The position numbers and the translations under genes are program-made. A model generated the notes under the pieces. The model did not search any database. It was not told where the DNA came from and saw only the letters and a list, made by a program, of their open reading frames with translations. DNA of 64,000 bases from SZUA-584 sp040768905 (GTDB lineage Bacteria; Bacillota; Clostridia; Christensenellales; SZUA-584), in NCBI GenBank assembly GCA_040768905.1, contig JAXGMA010000001.1, positions 930,001 to 994,000 on the forward strand, written 5' to 3'. This document shows, one piece after another, positions 62,101 to 64,000 of this stretch (its first letter is position 1; every line of letters starts with the position of its first letter).

Positions 62101-64000
62101 CGTTTTTGGGAGTCAGACAATGCAATGACAAAGGCTGCGCTCACTGTCTCCGCCGGCGGAACGATTTTTACAGCCTGCAAAGCTGCCGCTTTGCTTATAT
62201 CCTGCTCGTTTTGTTTGGCTCTTAAAAACTGAGGTGTTCCAAACACTGTGCCGCGTCCAAAAATGTGTGCTCTGTCTGTGAGCAGTTCGGCCTTTCCATC
62301 AAAACAAGCCTTTATAGCAGCAAAAACCGGACGGTTCCTTCGGTAAATATATATCGTTTTGCTTTCAATATCAGGCTGCGTGTCTATAAACAGTTCAGTA
62401 AAAGCAGGGTGTGCCAGATAATCTCTCTCTTTGCTTAACACTGGTTCAAGCACGCATATCAGGGCAAGCTTGACCTCATGATTGCCGCAGTTTTTGATTT
62501 CAAGATCGCGTATTTCCATATCACATTCGGGCGAAACGCAAACTGTCAGCGTTGTTTCGATGCCTCCGATTTTTCTGAAAAAAGTTGCTTTGTGCGGTTC
62601 AAACTGAACGCGTTCTTCATCTGCTCTCAAACATGTCGGTAAAAAGGCCGCTGACCATACGGCTCCTGATTCTAAATTCTTGATAAAAACATGAATGCCC
62701 GGCGAACGCCTAAGAACATCGTTTCCCCAGCGGTTTATCAAATAGCCGCGGCACATTGAGTAACCGGTTCCCATCTGTGTCAGCATAACGGTATAGTTTC
62801 CGTTGGATAAAAAATGCGCCTGGGGATAATGGCTCAGTGTGCGGTATGTTCTGACAGCGCGGATCTCCTCTGCTAAAACTGCTGTGGTTTCTTGCTTATC
62901 TCTGACATTGAGAACGATGCTCCGGGGCGGTACTTTTTCTTTAAGAAGCATTTCTGTTGCCTTGATACAAGTCACACTGTGAAAAAGCTCCTGAAACCTT
63001 CCATTTTGAACACAATTGAGTATCGAAGCCAGTATCATGCCTTGATGGTGTGCCATATAGCTTTTGATGATGTGTTTTTGTTTTCCTAGATGCATGCGTG
63101 CGCAAGTATAATCTATAGCTTCATAGAAACCGTATTTGCCTGCAGCGCCCAGTTTCTTCAAGCGCATCATATTTGCTATGGCGAGACGCGGATTGACGTG
63201 CAGCGCAAGGCAGGTGGCATAAGGAGCCACAACAGATTCACGTACAAGCCCTGACTTTAAACCAAGGCCAGGCACGCCGAATGCTTTATACTGATAATTA
63301 AGATGAAGATCAAACGCATAGTAACCTGATTCTGATACGCCCCAGGGAATATGACGCTGTTCACCGTAGCTCACATGCATATCTACGACAGACTTATACG
63401 TTTCGCCAAGAAGCGTATTATCATAACTCTTAAGCAATATCAGCGGCATCAGGTACTCAAACATCGTGCCGCCCCAAGAAAGCAGCGCACGTCCTTGTCC
63501 TGCAACAGTAAGCGGCCGTGACAAGCGAAACCAGTGCTTCTCAGAAATGTCTCCCTTGGCGATGGCAATAAAGCTTGCTGCGCGTGCTTCAGAAGCCAAA
63601 AGGTCATAATGTGAATCGCTCAAGGCGTTTCGCCTTGGTTCATACCCAATTGAAAAAAGGCATTTTTCATCGTCATACAGCTTCGAAAAATCCATGGCAG
63701 TGAAAACTGCGTTCATACGTTTTTTGAGTTTCTCGATGCGCCGGCACAGACGCCGAACCGCCACATACCCTTCACCCAATGCTTTTTCCATCTCCGCTGC
63801 AAAGCAAAGCGCCTCCTCATCATGATCCTTTTTTGCTTTTTGATAGATTTCTGAGAGGATCTCCAATATACTATGGAAAGCTTCTATATAACCTATTGGA
63901 GATATAAACCTTAGGATTTGGCGCATATGCTGCGTCATCGGCGCATAGATATGTGCCTTTGAAGCTGGAAAGTGCCAAAGTATCCGTGCCCAGGGTGCAT
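59133..64000 (-). CDS. NdvB/GH94-type cyclic glucan synthase-like protein (5' end outside window)
   Basis: At least 1622 residues seen; the frame is still open at 64000, so the reading that starts ATG 63938 is internal. Order: glycoamylase-like domain (GYYAFDLHLNYQYKAFGVPG and LRLAIANMMRL-like text), a linking GH94 N-terminal beta domain (around YMTYYTDKEMPVKTGILSI) and the GH94 catalytic part with YGFRDQLQDVMALLYTDP, WWHEPAWGVRTYITDD and LMGTGDWNDGMDKVGEGGKG, where the Asp of GDWNDGM is the catalytic acid. NdvB makes cyclic beta-1,2-glucans through a glycosyltransferase domain that would lie beyond the window. A phosphorylase function for beta-glucan oligosaccharides is equally possible. Confidence 0.9.
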   Translation of the reverse strand, partial: APWARILWHFPASKAHIYAPMTQHMRQILRFISPIGYIEAFHSILEILSEIYQKAKKDHDEEALCFAAEMEKALGEGYVAVRRLCRRIEKLKKRMNAVFTAMDFSKLYDDEKCLFSIGYEPRRNALSDSHYDLLASEARAASFIAIAKGDISEKHWFRLSRPLTVAGQGRALLSWGGTMFEYLMPLILLKSYDNTLLGETYKSVVDMHVSYGEQRHIPWGVSESGYYAFDLHLNYQYKAFGVPGLGLKSGLVRESVVAPYATCLALHVNPRLAIANMMRLKKLGAAGKYGFYEAIDYTCARMHLGKQKHIIKSYMAHHQGMILASILNCVQNGRFQELFHSVTCIKATEMLLKEKVPPRSIVLNVRDKQETTAVLAEEIRAVRTYRTLSHYPQAHFLSNGNYTVMLTQMGTGYSMCRGYLINRWGNDVLRRSPGIHVFIKNLESGAVWSAAFLPTCLRADEERVQFEPHKATFFRKIGGIETTLTVCVSPECDMEIRDLEIKNCGNHEVKLALICVLEPVLSKERDYLAHPAFTELFIDTQPDIESKTIYIYRRNRPVFAAIKACFDGKAELLTDRAHIFGRGTVFGTPQFLRAKQNEQDISKAAALQAVKIVPPAETVSAAFVIALSDSQKRLKDCIGTISAKEDIKRTVNLAWTHAQVEMCYLKLKSMEANLFQQIASRTVIRIPSSCLSSGTPQGKDTLYKYGLSVENPLVCLFVDGHESVDIEAVKMLTKAHEFLSLKQIPAELVFVYDDSGAYTDMMRDLITEAAQTAAGRAHGRIAVVPRRNQDDAATAAAASCLVLFSRISIAEQLKIPHLLRPYHVFEREVPHRRYKVPRRLKSYDNGSGGFLRGGKEYCIEVTGCPPLPWSNLLVGMSLGCIISAGGGGYTWADNARMLRLTPFRNDALTDVPGEGVIIRNDRTGHAFSVAPDMYADGRYRVIHGLGYTSFERFGSIHTYMTYYTDKEMPVKTGILSITNNTAKDEVFSVYYYAEPVLGAQVVSGISARKINSRIEAFSPFAPIPGNMFISIPGQSVRCTASAHEFFGVPGHNILPEALKTAQLSDDDGCGASLLCLQAQLKIAAGEERKLNLIMGFGDKALIESTESKMGSAQAAEEALRMTKDFWRDLTGRLRISTGKKSFDTIVNGWLLYQTYASRLLGRTGYYQSGGAYGFRDQLQDVMALLYTDPNTAYSHLLKCASRQFIEGDVLHWWHEPAWGVRTYITDDKLFLPYVACEYERVTGDMSIFDKQVPYLKSRPIPKGQVDLYERFEESDYTESLFLHCKRAIDSALNLGQHELPLMGTGDWNDGMDKVGEGGKGESVWLSFFLAVIMQSFAAVCRMRGETELAESYDKKRIEIKNNIEKNAWDGEWYLRAYFDDGTPVGSSMSPECSIDLVSQAWSVLSGAVRARRAFFAAYEHLVMREHGVIRLLMPPFDKWEKDPGYIKAYLPGVRENGGQYTHAAAWFVIAAAKLKLKDDALDLFQMINPINHTRTPAGVAKYKGEPYVIAADVYDAQGHTGRAGWTWYTGAAGWMYQAAIKHIIGMHIERGALTINPCVPDNFGRYTIEYDKDGATYIINVDITPGYQGQAWLQMEGSSAVRELKLDKRNGVHRIFACWKT

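Overview
The window looks like a chromosome segment of a spore-forming Clostridia-type bacterium (Bacillota). The grounds are an intact spoIVA, tandem GerMN-domain lipoproteins, groESL under a perfect CIRCE element, sigma-A type promoters, strong GGAGG ribosome sites and low-to-middling GC. Nothing in the sequence fixes the genus. No rRNA, tRNA or CRISPR array was recognised.

Left part (1-6.6 kb): the end of a cysteine desulfurase gene (nifS/iscS) overlaps nifU, an Rrf2 regulator and a metA gene interrupted by one in-frame amber codon right after the catalytic cysteine. Two GreA/Rnk-like genes, a DUF134/NifX pair behind a duplicated 16-bp element, and a two-gene operon of a short-chain dehydrogenase and an ERG4/ERG24 sterol-reductase-type membrane protein follow.

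Accessory island (6.6-13.9 kb): low GC, few open frames, heavy decay. Two intact putative immunity genes (DUF7000-like and Imm-5-like) are repeated 5 kb away as a shrunken, broken copy fused to the N-terminus of a serine recombinase. A SUKH/SMI1-type immunity gene and a short array of 30-bp-spaced repeats close the island. No toxin gene is visible.

Core (14-35 kb): rlmD-type rRNA methyltransferase, a fucose/arabinose-isomerase-like protein, spoIVA, small membrane proteins, degV, an M20 peptidase with two membrane proteins including DUF5058, groESL, dCMP deaminase, a type II topoisomerase pair (B then A subunit), a lone sufB/D-like gene whose sufC neighbour survives only as its two ends, and a peptidoglycan-binding NlpC/P60 hydrolase.

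Mobile patch (36-39.5 kb): an Amidase_6-type gene is split by a complete IS256-family element whose 8-bp target duplication, 42-position inverted repeats and exact reading-frame restoration can all be read. An IS200-type element lies immediately downstream.

Right part (39.6-64 kb): LCP-family wall protein with a PDPAVPT repeat, glycerate kinase, ThpR, alkaline phosphatase, rpsT, an ecfS-MBL-comEC-holA operon, asnB, a response regulator-histidine kinase-GerMN-GerMN operon whose layout resembles actinobacterial MtrAB-LpqB, a YgiQ-type radical SAM protein, and the C-terminal part of a very large NdvB/GH94-type protein that runs off the window.
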